Made by a program: the position numbers and the translations under genes. Of a stretch of 60,000 nucleotides of DNA, positions 1 to 42,523 are shown in pieces. The stretch is from Mesostigma viride. Its lineage: Eukaryota > Streptophyta > Mesostigmatophyceae > Mesostigmatales > Mesostigmataceae. Under the pieces are notes generated by a model. The model had not been told where the DNA came from and searched no databases. It saw nothing but the letters and a program-made list of their open reading frames with translations. The stretch covers positions 4,753,556 through 4,813,555 of the forward strand of contig RPFO01000080.1 of assembly GCA_009746045.1 (NCBI GenBank), given 5' to 3'. The first letter of the stretch is position 1; each line of letters starts with the position of its first letter.

Positions 1-205
1 ACATGCCCGCCTACTACAGGCACTAACTATACCAGCTGATGCCTAGCATTTTTAGTCATGTACATGTGTGCCTATATGATGAGCCACCCTCCAGATGATA
101 CCTAGCTTTATTTAATTATGCCGTGCCCATGCAGGGGGTCACTCCCTGCTGAGAAGCCATGCCCTAGCTCTTGTATAGCCATGTTGATCTTCCCCCACAT
201 GACAT

Positions 206-396
206 ACTCCCCCTTAGCTGGGCATAGTGTGAAGATCATGAGGGTGCAGGTGCCCCTGGTGCACCTAGAGCAAGTGTTGTTTACATTCCCACCCTTGCAG
301 GAAGTAGCTTAGAATGTATGATAGGCCATATGCCCCTTCTCTGGGCTATGTGCTACATATACTCCCAACGGAGTTATGTTACAATTCAATTCAATC
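206..396 (+). mobile_element. LINE 3' fragment (family A)
   Basis: About 190 bases that recur, with few changes, at 53092-53278. The shared part runs from CCCCCTTAGCTGGG through GTGCTACAT to the short hairpin CTCC-CAAC-GGAG and then a tail built from ATTCAATTC. The 53-kb copy has clear target duplications, which identifies this as the 3' end of a target-primed retroelement. No coding sequence is seen here. It could also be a SINE that shares its tail with the LINE. Confidence 0.6.
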
Positions 397-411
397 CACC
401 CCCACCTGTCC

Positions 412-471
412 ATGGAATATGTGCTACATGTCCTCCCAACGGAGGCATGTTATAATCTAATTTAATTTAGT
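412..471 (+). mobile_element. LINE 3' tail (family A), very short
   Basis: Sixty bases with GTGCTACATG, the hairpin CTCC-CAAC-GGAG, GGCATGTTATAAT and a TTTAATTTAG tail. They closely match the end of the coding LINE fragment at 1399-1465. This is a severely 5'-truncated insertion next to the previous one. Confidence 0.55.
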
Positions 472-524
472 TAATGCTGTTAGTCAAAATCACAATAAGC
501 ATGGCTGCACCATGGCCTTCACGC

Positions 525-735
525 GCGAATTAATTAATTCATCACACGCGACAGCGTCACGTGAGCATAAATCCTCGTAGAATCCTAAACAAAATGGGAG
601 GGGGGTGGATGTGAAGCTAGGAACAATATCTATCTGGTTGCATCTGGTCTGGAGATTAGCCACAAGACGGAGGCCCTGGCCATAGGCCAGCCGCCTACCA
701 TGGGTGCTCAAAATACGAAATCCTGACCCCAACGT
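525..735 (-). mobile_element. LINE 3' fragment (family B, R2 type), minus strand
   Basis: Begins on the plus strand with TTAATTAATT and then a near-palindrome (CACGCGAC-agc-GTCACGTG) followed by AGCATAA. The same start recurs at 35305 and 36385. Read on the minus strand this is a 3' end that finishes in a hairpin and an AATT tail, as in the better-preserved copies. The upstream part is diverged and no protein is recognised. Confidence 0.45.
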
Positions 736-826
736 CCAACTGTATACCTACCCCCTTTGTACTCCAGCGATGACCTCTAGTACTTGTCATGTTTTTTACT
801 CTGTATTTCTGTTACCCTCCCCCCCA

Positions 827-850
827 AACCCTAAACCCTAAACCCTCCCC
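827..850 (+). repeat. Interstitial telomere-like CCCTAAA motif
   Basis: Two to three units of CCCTAAA (the plant/green-algal telomere repeat on this strand) sit just before a LINE fragment. A similar stretch lies at 5878-5910. It is too short to be a functional telomere and may mark break repair. Confidence 0.5.
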
Positions 851-854
851 CCCA

Positions 855-1468
855 AACTGGCAGCTCGGCTCGACGGCACAGTTTACAGGATGCTCCGGCA
901 GGTCCTTAATGTAGGTTTTTCCGAGCGTCCGTCATCAGAGTCTCTGTATCATGGCATGCCTCGTGTTTCGGACGAGATTAGACAGCGTAGGATAGCATTT
1001 GTAGGACACCTTGCCCGCACCAGCCAGGTCGACACCACCCTTGGTCTGGCCGGCCCCCAGCGGCTTGGACAGCCAGGGCGGCACATTCTGACCTGGCCTG
1101 GCCCCAAGGACATTCCCAAAAGGGTAGGGAAACCTGTCACCAACTACGTTCAGATGCTGCTGGACGACCTCGTGGTCCCAGCCCAGTTTGAGCACCGCAT
1201 CCACTCTCTCTCCCGTCTTTGGACTGCCATGCAGGACAAGACGCGGTGGAAGAAGATTGTCAAGGCGCACACGCCCGACCCTGTGGGCAAGCCACCTCCC
1301 CCCAAGCGGAGGAGGCGTTTTGATGAGTAGTGCAGTTAGGATTTTCTAGATAGAGTTAGGATAGTTCGATCACGCGGCTTCCCCCACCCCATCCATCATG
1401 AAATATGTGCTACATGACCTCCCCACGGAGGCATGTTATAATTTAATTTAATTTAATTTAATTTCTGT
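855..1468 (+). mobile_element. LINE ORF2 C-terminal fragment with 3' end
   Basis: A reading frame from about 855 to 1330 encodes the typical end of a non-LTR retrotransposon polymerase. It has a LDGTVYRMLRQVLNV segment, then RVSDEIRQRRIAFVGHLAR, then GKPVTNYVQMLLDD, then a basic C-terminus PPPPKRRRRFDE before TAG. This part lies downstream of the reverse-transcriptase core (family knowledge), so the copy is 5'-truncated. After the stop come a short UTR, the hairpin CTCC-CCAC-GGAG and a (TTTAA)n tail ending near 1468. That shows the true 3' end, and no intact polymerase remains. Confidence 0.8.
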
Positions 1469-1639
1469 TACACTTTCTTTCGCTCATACTAACCTCCGCC
1501 ACCATGCTCCTCTCTTTCTCACTCTTTCCCTGTCCTGAGCCAGTAGACATCGCGCCACGCGCCTTCCGCGGATCCGCGCTTTTTACGTTCAGTCCAGACA
1601 ACTGGTCTCAGACATGCACGAGGCTCGGCGTGCCATGCT

Positions 1640-2010
1640 TCCACATTTGTTGTCTCTTTTCATAGTGCTCCTAGCCACCAGCCCCCAGCCCGACATCCTC
1701 CTTCTCGACGGCTCCAGCGTTCCCTATCGTGACCGAGTGAAACTTCTTGGTAGCCTGCTACCTCGCTTCGCAGACGACATCGACAACCGGATCACCCTCG
1801 CCTGGCACGCCCTTCGGAAATACCGCGCCCTGTGGCGCAAGCCCTCGGCCGATATGCGAAGGAGGACCTGTTTAAGGTCCTGGTTCTGCCTGTTTTTACC
1901 TATGGCGCCGAGGCATGGACGCTGACCGACGCATTGGCAGCAAAGGCCTGGACGGCACGCTCATTGCGGAGCATGTTTATGCAAATTTCTATCATCAGTC
2001 CTTAGATGAC
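1640..2010 (+). pseudogene. LINE reverse-transcriptase fragment, frameshifted
   Basis: From about 1690 to 1860 the frame reads ILLLDG...VKLLGSLLPRFADDIDNRI..AWHALRKYRALW, the part after the polymerase palm of LINE ORF2. A one-base slip near 1855 moves the rest to another frame: AKEDLFKVLVLPVFTYGAEAWTLTD, ending in TAG at 2005-2007. The LPVFTYGAEAWTLT signature is characteristic of CR1/RTE-like and plant LINE ORF2. It belongs upstream of the 855-1330 piece in an intact element but lies downstream of it here, so the two are separate insertions. Confidence 0.75.
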
Positions 2011-2708
2011 ATTGGCAGGCCATGCACCATCCAAGAAGAGTTGTCTCACTTCAATTCAGATCGTTGTGCCCAGATAGCTGCTCAGGCCACAAGATCATCA
2101 TGAATTATCACTTTTTTTCCATGGCCGTCTTGGTACTTCACATTATCCGCATTGGCTTTACAAATCAACTAGGATCGGCATACATTGCAAACAAATTTGT
2201 CTTTTTGATACATTGCAAACAAGTCGGGCTGAATTATGTGCCCATGTTGCTTGCGTACTTAGCACTGTGATGTACTTGGCAACACGCCACTGCATGGCTT
2301 CGTGCACAGGTACTAACCAGTCTGAACCGCCTTCGAATGTGCGTGGCTGAAAAACTAGCCAAGGCACACGAGACTAGACCATTTTGACAGACATCCATAG
2401 GCCCCATCAGGGTATTGCACATGCATCACGTTTTGCAGACCCCATTTGAAACTATGAAACTGGCAGCAGGGAAGACAGATCTCGTCTGGATTTATTAAGG
2501 TCATGCCTGTCAAGCTCACATGCTAATGCATATTGAAGTTACCCCACCATGTCCGGAAGACCCTAATTGAAGGCATTTCAAATGCTTCCAATAGCCAAAT
2601 GGATGTCACTCCCACCCAGAAAATCTGTCATGTTGACAGAAAGGTGCCTGGCGAGCAATCATGAGCCAAAATTGCCACCGCGTGCCGGGGTTGAGTCACA
2701 GGCAAAGT
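2011..2708. other. Intergenic, nothing recognised
   Basis: About 700 bases between the LINE remnant and the 3' end of the FKBP gene. No reading frame has recognisable protein sequence and there is no strong repeat. A 20-base segment (tacattgcaaacaa) occurs twice near 2180-2220. The part next to 2709 should hold the FKBP 3' UTR. Confidence 0.4.
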
Positions 2709-2711
2709 AGC

Positions 2712-3335
2712 TCAGGCAATCGACATAAGCTCCACATCGAAGGTAAGAGCCTGCCCCGCCAACCGATGGTTAGCATCGATCTCAATGTACGTATCCGTGA
2801 CAGCCGTGACAGTGGCGATCGCCCCGTTTCCAAGCTCCACCATCACGCCGGCCTCCAAGCCCTCCGGCGCGCCGTCCTTGGGCACGCGAGCCATCAGCTC
2901 CTCCATCCTCTCGCCGTAGGCTTCGCTGGCCGGTAGCCGGGCCTTGCGCTGCTCGCCGACCTTGAGGCCCCTGACCATGGTGTCGAAGCCCTTGATGACC
3001 TGCCCCGAACCAACCACGAAGGAGAACGGGCCACGGCCCCTCGAGGAATCGAACACGGAGCCGTCATCCAGTGTGCCCGTGTAATGCATGGACACGGTGT
3101 CGCCATCGGATGCCACCCGGGCAGCATCACTCATCATCCTGACGGGCAGCCTGAAGGAACCCGCGCTTGGGCCAACCACGTTCGATTGGAAGACAGCTGC
3201 AGCTCGGGTTAGTGCCACCTTGCATGCGCCCTTGCCGATGCGCGCACAGAGCAGCTGCCGCTGCGCAGACGTGCTCGCCACTGCGGGACGCAGGGCCTGG
3301 AGGCTAACGGCGGCACGAACAGCTGTGGTCGTCAT
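2712..3335 (-). CDS. FKBP-type peptidyl-prolyl isomerase, SlyD-like, organelle-targeted
   Basis: A 207-residue intact single-exon frame that catalyses cis-trans isomerisation of Xaa-Pro bonds during protein folding. Residues 77-142 form the FKBP fold: DTVSMHYTGTLDDGSVFDSS, then the GSGQVIKGFD pocket (the Val-Ile pair is typical) and VRGLKVGEQRK. Residues 143-185 replace the usual flap with an insert, and IDANHRLAGQALTFDVEL (186-203) closes the fold. The NHxLAGQxLxFxVE motif marks the SlyD branch; the His/Cys metal-binding tail of bacterial SlyD is absent. Residues 1-66 are rich in Ala, Arg, Ser and Thr with no acidic residue, which is typical of a mitochondrial or plastid transit peptide. A second Met pair at 67-68 could give a cytosolic form. 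The gene is divergent from TPP2 with about 700 bases between starts. Confidence 0.9.
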   Translation of the reverse strand: MTTTAVRAAVSLQALRPAVASTSAQRQLLCARIGKGACKVALTRAAAVFQSNVVGPSAGSFRLPVRMMSDAARVASDGDTVSMHYTGTLDDGSVFDSSRGRGPFSFVVGSGQVIKGFDTMVRGLKVGEQRKARLPASEAYGERMEELMARVPKDGAPEGLEAGVMVELGNGAIATVTAVTDTYIEIDANHRLAGQALTFDVELMSIA

Positions 3336-4037
3336 GGCAGCGGTATTTTAATCGAAAAAAGAAGCGAAATTAGTTGTCTTCTGGTTTGTTGAAGGAATGG
3401 GGAAAAAACAATAACAATGGCGGGCGGAGACGACGTGTTGGCTTCACAACTCCTTGCCGACTGCTCCAGATATCCGGCAGATATTTGCTGCCTTTTCTGT
3501 GGATTGTGCCCAAAAGCAGCATGCACGGCATCGGCAACGGCTGTTCGTTGCTCTTGAACTTTTGGCATTGGTGATATTAGATATTGCACGCCAAATTCTG
3601 CGAGTAGGCACCTATCCAAGGCTTGCAATTCCTGTAGCGCGCCGAGCAATGAGGTTAATTCCGTCGAAACTGAGATCCCATTTCTTGACCACGCCGATAC
3701 GGGTCACCGGCTCACCGCGGGTCAACTTCGTCTGTCGGTAGCCTGCTCTGCCGCCTCCTGGTACCTAGTCATGCCAAGTGGCCAGTTATTATGGTTTGAA
3801 GGAAAGTTTTCTTGTCTTGAGCGACTGTCATCAGTCATCGACAAGATCTGCTTTGCCGCCTGGCGGCAGTCGTGCCAGGGGTGTGACAGGCAAAAGAATC
3901 ACCGTTCAATGCCCGCCAAGGAATTATTGTGAATCGCAGAGCTTCGCGGTGGAAACGTCACGCCTGTTCCTCCGTGGCAACACCAAGTGGCAACCAACGT
4001 TTCACCCGTGTTGTCCCGTGTTAATGGAGTTGAGGGC
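3336..4037. promoter_or_regulatory. Shared intergenic region of two divergent genes
   Basis: About 700 bases separate the FKBP start (minus) from the TPP2 start (plus). Both promoters and 5' UTRs must lie here, so they may be bidirectional. No clear TATA box or known element is visible. Short frames crossing it show no protein similarity. Confidence 0.45.
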
Positions 4038-35880
<31,843 letters not shown>

Positions 35881-36382
35881 GAATCATCAGCCGGTGTCGC
35901 TGGCCTGCCCGCATTGGTGCTCTGCAGTGCTACTTGACTACCCCAGTTTGTTAAGGCCCAGCACAAATGTACTCACCCGCCAGTGACGTTGCACACATGA
36001 GAAGGAAAGAGTGCCTTCCAAGCTTCGGTCACTGCAGGGACAGGCCGAACGAGAGGACTATGCCGCTGACAGGCAGTATGCGGGCTTCAAGAGCCGAATG
36101 CTCAAATGACTCAGATCCTCTTGTTGATGTCAAGCTAGCCCGTGTGTGCTGGTTGTCTAGTTAACGGGACCTGTGGCACGAATGCTTTCCGAGGCTACAT
36201 CGGGCGACGCGTTAACGGCCGGAATTTGAGTACATCATATTGCAATAACTAGTCAGCTAAGTACGTACCTGCATCCATGCTAACGATGAACGTGCGCATG
36301 CATGAGTTCAGAGAAATGTGCTTACCAATGCTAGAGCTAAAGTTACATGACCTCTGAGTGACAAAGACGTTGCATGAGCACA

Positions 36383-36800
36383 ACTCATTGATTAATTAAT
36401 AATTTACACGTAACTGCATCACGTGAGCATAAGTCCACAGTGGGATGGGAATGGGATTGAATGGATTAATTAATCCATTACCACGTGACTAGCTGCGTCA
36501 CGTTGGTGCCAATGCATGCAAAGTAGAGGAACCTTCAACCCCTGTACACAATGAGAAGGAGGGAGGGCGCCCTACGTACGTTGTCTCGCTGCCACTAGTC
36601 GGTGGACAGGCCACAGACTGAGCGCTCGATCTATCCACAGCACGGGGCCGGGGCGCATCACTCTGGCTGCAATTTACAACCATCATGATACCTAGAGGTA
36701 GGCTGAAGCATTGCTGATGCAATGGATCATGCTAGCGATCCTAACTTACGTTACGCGCGGGCACCATGCGGCCCGAATCACTATGAAAGCCAAACTTGGT
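36383..36800 (-). mobile_element. LINE tail (R2) with a second LINE tail (R1) inserted in it
   Basis: R2 sequence runs from 36383 to 36465 (CACGTAACTGCATCACGTG, AGCATAAGTCC) and resumes at about 36727 (GCGGGCACCATGCGGCCC, GAATCACTATG). Between them, 36466-36719 is an R1 unit with its own AATT tail and the hairpin CACGTGACTAGCTGCGTCAC. AATGGAT occurs on both sides of the R1 unit (36459-36465 and 36720-36726), a likely 7-bp target duplication. The nesting dates R2 before R1. Confidence 0.65.
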
Positions 36801-37308
36801 CACACGCGGAGCCCCCACTGACTTGGGGGTTGTCTCCTTCATCACTACCTGCCACATATCCTTATTGCGAGCCATCTGCCTCCATATTAATTACAGACAT
36901 GAAACCAGGACTGCTGCCCGGGCGTCAGCCCGTCCCGATTAATTTTGGCCATGGTACCAAGGTCCAGGTGTCCAAAAGTAAGTTAGTTGAATCCCACGCC
37001 GCACATGGGCAGCAGTGTCCAAAAGTAGTAACCAGGGGTGCACGGGAAAGCACAAATCTAGATCTCAAAGCTGGCCCAGACAGAATCTCATACAGTTTGC
37101 TAGAATCTGAGCTAGTTCTGCCACAAACTCGGTCTGGACCCGGTCTGGACTCTGGACTGAGAAACGGATCCGAGTTCAAGGGTTAACATCATGCTGGCTC
37201 ATGGCTGACGCATGGCTGACGACTAATATACCGCGGATTTAATCCTTTTTCCAGGCCGGGGGGCCGAGGTACTCAGTGCTGTGACCATTGGCCGAGCATA
37301 ATGCTACT
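36801..37308. other. Intergenic, nothing recognised
   Basis: About 500 bases with no convincing coding frame. A short repeated phrase (AAGTAAGTTAGTTG-like, TCCAAAAGTA) occurs twice near 36970 and 37018. Confidence 0.35.
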
Positions 37309-37595
37309 GTACATGCTGCAGCAGCCTGCAGGCCGGCGCCGCCATTGACGAAAATCCTGAACTGAGGCCTGCCCTTGTGTTTCCAGCTGGGATCGTAAAC
37401 ACGCAGACAGCACGGCTTATACCTGCGCGCTGCCTCCATTTCGCAGATAATGGTGGTCGACTGGCCGGACTCCTAACCCTTTGCCAGGAAGCCTTTGTGT
37501 GCGTGCATTTGGCATTTCCCGTGGTTCCTAGCTGGTATGCGGATGCTTTTAAAGGGCCGTGGCACGTAGTGTCGTCGGCGATAGTGGCCTGATGA
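37309..37595 (+). repeat. Diverged duplicate, copy 1
   Basis: About 290 bases that reappear at 38638-38885 with moderate divergence. Landmarks are TGCAGCAGCCTGCAGGCCG, ACCCTTTGCCAG, GCCTTTGTGTGCGTGCA, GCTGGTAT and AAAGGGCCGTGGC. There is no intact frame in either copy. It may be a dispersed repeat or remains of a local duplication. Confidence 0.7.
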
Positions 37596-38637
37596 GATGC
37601 AGTCCATCATGGACTTACTACGCCGAGAAACTCGCTCCAGGCAAAACATAATGACGAGCACGGCCGGCCGACTGCCAAATGGACCGCAGAATTGCCAGGT
37701 TGGTCAGGACCCAAGACGTACTGTGGAAAGTGAAAACTGGAAACCCCCTAGCAGGCCAAATTTAGGTCTTTCATCGATGTTCCTCGATTTGTGATCGTCG
37801 CTGTACATATATCGCCATACTTTCTTCACCGAAGTAGATAAGCAGATCAAGTTTTGCATGGCGTTCATATCGGAATATCACAACAACTGTCACGCCAACC
37901 AACTGTCATGATCAAGCACGTTATATCAATTACATTAATTAATTAGGTCGTGCTGGAAATTTCCCCTCAGAGAAAACATCAATTACATTATGTACATATA
38001 ACGTATATAAATGCAGTATGTATTTATATATGTTTCCTGTTAACCCTGTTTACCAACATATATGCCAACCTACCTGCTAAAAAACCCCACCCTGACGCTT
38101 GTTCTCCTGCACACCCACCCGCCTGCGTACCCACCCGCCTGCCTGCCAGTCCACCGTGGTAGCGTCTTCTATCTGTTGATTGCCCATGCCGCGTCTTTGA
38201 GGTTCATGGAAACCGTTGTAGGTTGTCCTATTATCTCCCCTTAGTTCTTAGTCGAGATTTCAGTCGACATCCTGGCCTCGGCAGCCAGCGCCTCACTATA
38301 GCAAATTTGGCTTATGCGTACACTATGATCTGAACTTCTGTGCTGGCGCATTCGGTAAGCATTACTTCGTACGTGTAAACGTCAGCAATGTGGCACACAC
38401 CATCAGGACAAAACACCAACTTCCATGTATGTTGTGGAAAGCTAGCTTTTACTACGTCGTAATCGCAACAACTGAACACCCTAGTTTGCATAGTAAAGCT
38501 TGATCCTGGTGGCTTACAACTCTCGTGGTTCTTCCTTTTGTGTGATATGGCATTTGACCTCCTTTTTCTATATCCAACGGGACAAAACAGGCAGCTTCCG
38601 GGCTACCTTTGACCATTGGCTGCACATGAGGGCTACG
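37596..38637. other. Intergenic, AT-richer, nothing recognised
   Basis: About 1 kb with scattered TATATA (37990-38030) and a CCCACCCGCCTGCC run near 38110-38150. No gene can be supported. Confidence 0.4.
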
Positions 38638-38885
38638 TGGTGCAGCAGCCTGCAGGCCGCCGTGGACAAGACTCTTTCATGGGATTGTGCACTTAGGCAG
38701 CCCGGCTCGTACCTGCAGGGCGCCTCCATTGCAAAGACAGTTTTGGTCGGTTGACGGGCCACTGAACCCTTTGCCAGAAGCGTTTGTGTTCGTGCAGTTG
38801 GGATTTTCCTGCTGCTGTGTGCCTTGCTGGTATTTGGATGCTTTTTGAAGGGCCGTGGCGCACGGTGTACCACCAATGGCCTCAT
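38638..38885 (+). repeat. Diverged duplicate, copy 2
   Basis: The partner of 37309-37595, sharing TGCAGCAGCCTGCAGGCCG, GAACCCTTTGCCAG, TGCTGGTATTTGGATGCTTT and GAAGGGCCGTGGCG. The middle is less similar, as expected for an old, unconstrained copy. Confidence 0.7.
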
Positions 38886-39256
38886 GTATATGCATTGCAC
38901 CATGCATGAACTCTGTGTAGAGGGGATCCAGGCCTGTGACCACGGGTACACATGCGCGGTTTGTGACCACCACAGTGGGGGTTGGGCAGGCGGCAATGCA
39001 TGAGTTGATGAAGATCGTCCTCCACCGAGTGACCAGCTGGCGTGCCGGCGTCCTCTTCTAGCACAGCAGCTCGTGCACTTGTCTCGTCACCCTCTGCCTT
39101 AACAAAGGTTTGCGGAAGTGGCTGGAAGAAGAACGGGGTCTTCAGCAGCCTGGGTAAAGCAGCGCGCGTGCTGGTGACCCTGCATTCACTCCGACCTGGT
39201 GGGCGCTATCCAGCGCATACTCCCCACCACAGGTCTTTGATTATTTCTGTACAACG

Positions 39257-42200
39257 ATGGGCTACGCGCAGCAGCACGCGACCCAGCCCATCCCTGGCTT
39301 TGCTTCCCGGGCGGTGCGACAGCTGGTGGTCCATGTGCAGGAGGCTTTTTCCCTTGACCTTCGCTCGCTCGCCGCCTGGCGCGTCCTTGTCGGCCTCCTT
39401 CTCTGCTACGAATGCTGGCTGTGGAGCGATGGCCTGGACCTGCTCTTCCAGACGAGCGGTCCCGGGGCGCCCATTGCGCCCACGGATGTCCTCGACCCTG
39501 GCATTGTCCCTGGGCCCGCTGGCATGGCCAACGCCACGGGCGGGCCCGCTTACGATCATCGTGCTGGGGCCCTATTCCACGCGGTTGTCTTTTACCGCGG
39601 CCCTTACTGGCTCCAGGCAATTCTCCTTCTCCTCTAGTTTCTGGCGGCCGCGTGCCTTACGCTTGGCCTGCACACTCGGTCCTCCGCCGTGGTCTCCTTT
39701 GCCCTGTTCTGGGCCAAGGCGGGGCGCACCTCCTTGTCCGCCTCCGACCGCGTCCTGCAGCTGCTGCTGCTGTGGAGCATGTTCCTGCCACTGGGCCGCA
39801 GGGCGTCCCTGGATGCGCTACGCAGGCCCGACAGTCAGGCCAGTGCGGTGGATGGCAGCAGCGTGAGGCCAGGGCCATGGCCAGCGGAGAGATATCATGG
39901 CGCGGGTGCCGTTGCCAGTAGCCACCACCCCGGCGGCACAACTCGTGCATCCATGGTCGTTTCCGGCTCTCCCATGAACGTGTGCAGCGACGAGGCGCAT
40001 CCCCCGCAACCTGGTTGCCGTACTGATGAAGAGCGCGCGCATGCGGACCGCCGCGGCCATGATGCTGCCCGCGCGCCGGGTGTACGGAGCCCATCCCACC
40101 ATGAGTCAGGGGCCACCTCACAAGGCTGCAGCGCAAGTGGCGGCGCTGGTGACGGGAAAGAGCACCTCTACCTCAGCGCGGCCACAGTCGGCGCCACCCT
40201 GCAGGTGGCCCTGGTCTACATCCTGGTGGTGTTCAACCGGCTGTACCCGCACGCCATGCCAGAGTGGACACCGCCCGAGCTGAGCGCCGTGTACTATGTA
40301 CTGGCGTACGGGCACAGAGTGCGGTCCCTGCCGGCGGAGCTGTTATTATACCACATGCCCCGCTGCGTGCTGCAGTTTATGACCGCGGGGGCCATGGTGG
40401 TGGAGATGGCATCACCGGTGATGGTGCTGGGGACGCGCGCGAACCGGTGGCCTCGCCTCGTGCCGGTGCTGTTGCTGATGTCACTCCATGTGGGGATCCT
40501 GGCGATGATGTCACCGGCGCTGCACCCACAGGTGGGAATGTCCTCGATGCTGCTGCTGCTGCCGTCCCCTTTCTGGGAGTGGCTGGGCAAGAGACGGAGC
40601 CGAGGGTCGGCCGCGCAGGCGCCAGCTCATGGTCGCGACTACGGCAGAGGTGACACTGCCACACCTGCACGTGCAGGGCTTGTTTCGGATCAAACAGGGC
40701 CACATCGCATCCCGATCCATGACGGAGGAGAGCCACATGACGTCGGGGCCGGCATCAGCTGGCTGGGTGTGGCATTCACCCTGTACGTGAAAGGGCCAGC
40801 AGCGGGGGCAACCAGCCCGGTGTGTGAGGGGGATGACACAGGCGCTCGCCTGCTGCCGCTGGTGCCTTGCCTCGTGAGCGCTGCTACCTTTGGCCGCGTC
40901 ACCCCTCACTGGGCCCCCAAGGATGGACCCGATGAGCTTGGCGCAGGTGGCTTGGCTACAGGTCCCGTGGAGCCTGACCGTGGCAGGCTTGCAGGAACGA
41001 CAGGCTGCTCTGATGCTGGCAACGTGACAGGTCCTGTTGGCAATGACCATGGGATGGACCGGGCCGTTGGTGCTGCCCCACGCCCCTGCTGGTGGCTCAC
41101 GGATGGCAAGGAGGCCCTGACAGGGATAGCAGCCGCTGACAAGGTCATGTCCCTCCTGCCTGGGGGCCAGCTGTTGAGGGCACGATGCAGGTGGGTGCAT
41201 GACCAGGTAGCCATGTGGCTCGCCGCGGTGCTGGAGTGGTCCGCATCTACTACCTCATCAACTGCGGTGGTCGGGTCGTCCAAGCTAGAGCCCATCGCGG
41301 AAGTTGCGTGCCGCAAAGGGGGGCTGCCCTTGGGGTATAGATGGCCTGCCATCAGCCAAGTAGGGTCTCAGGCACCTGGGAGTGGGGATACGGTGGGGCA
41401 GTATCATCCCGCACCGCGGCACCGTACTGCTCCACCGTGGGGCCAGCGGCCAGGGGAACCGCAGGAGCAAGAGGGCATGCCGGAACAAGCAGCAAGGAGG
41501 CGCCGGGGCCGGCTGGGTCCCTGGTGCCAGAGCACGTTGCGGTTGCTCGTGGCGGCATTTGCATGGGTGTGGCTTGCTTACACGTTGCTGGAAAATGCTG
41601 GAAACCTGCACTTGATCCGCAAGGTGGATGGTGGCAAGGTGGCCTGGGTGCTCAATCTGAGTCAGAATTTCCGGATGTACAGCCCCCCTGAGTTAGATCC
41701 ACATTGGCTTCGCGTCGTTGGCACCGTGCAGGTGATGGGTGCGATGGGTCCAGAGGACGCTCATAAGAATAGGGTCGTTGAGACAGCGGCCATGACAGCA
41801 AACAACACTTTCTCCCTGGGTGACGGCAGTGGTGCAGATGCAGCGGGAACCAGTCGGCTGGTACCTTCAAATCAGAGTACGTGGCAGAAGCCGGATGTCA
41901 GCCATAACACACCCGTGCATGGCTGCCAGTGGCCGGTAGACCTCATGGAGGTGACTAAGGGTGCCCGTAAGAGCTTGCTACGGGATGCCTGGTGCTTCGT
42001 GTCAAGATCGTGTGGGCAGGGGGGAATCGACCGAGGCCAAGCGGCCAACCTGCGGCGTGAAGTCCGCAGTGAGCCCGGTAAGGGTGGAAGTCATGCAGGC
42101 ATGCAGGGCAAGACTTGTGAGTCTGCAATCGTGCCACTGGTGGATGGCTCACCCTGGCGCCCCATAGAAGATAAGAGAGCATACCGGTGTGAGGATGTGC

Positions 42201-42523
42201 TCTGGTCACGGTGTCTGTTCCGCAACGCCTTGTGGGAGGGCTTTGTAAATCGTTACCTTTGGAGGAGTCAGAGAGATCTTGACAAACTTCCAGCTCGTGT
42301 GTGGCACCTTGGCAGCAGCTTCTTCTGCAACCTGCCTGATCTCCTTCAGGGCCACCCAGGGAGTCTCAACCTGCCACCTGGCATGAAGTTGGTGATTACC
42401 GAGGTTGAGATTGCCTTCGTGAAGAGCCATGTCTTGCCTCCCTCGTCAGCAACAGCTAGGGAGCCACCAGAAATTGTGTACCAAGCTGTGATACCATGCG
42501 AATATTATGTGAAACAACCATAG
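39257..42523 (+). CDS. HTTM-domain (vitamin K-dependent gamma-carboxylase-like) membrane protein, interrupted by one TAG
   Basis: One frame of 1,089 codons is open except for TAG at 39635-39637 (codon 127). Before it, residues 33-50 give SLDLRSLAAWRVLVGLLL, the HTTM start. After it come FLAAACLTLGLHTR (helix 2 rest), LQLLLLWSMFLPLGRRASLD, VALVYILVVFNRLY, MVVEMASPVMVLGTR, LLLMSLHVGILAMMS and SSMLLLLPSPFWEWLGK. These are the ordered membrane helices of the family. A hydrophilic, low-complexity stretch (about residues 450-750) separates them from a last helix LLVAAFAWVWLAYTLLENAG and a C-terminal region with LSQNFRMYSPPELDPHWLRV and WEGFVNRYLW. HTTM proteins include the GGCX carboxylase; the substrate here is unknown. 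The stop makes a pseudogene, a truncated allele or readthrough possible. Splicing is unlikely because the frame and helix continue across it. Confidence 0.75.

Noticed and set aside
39186-41352. Minus-strand frames of 144-229 codons opposite the HTTM gene
   Set aside because: GC-rich shadow frames. The plus-strand frame has the family motifs in order and is far longer.
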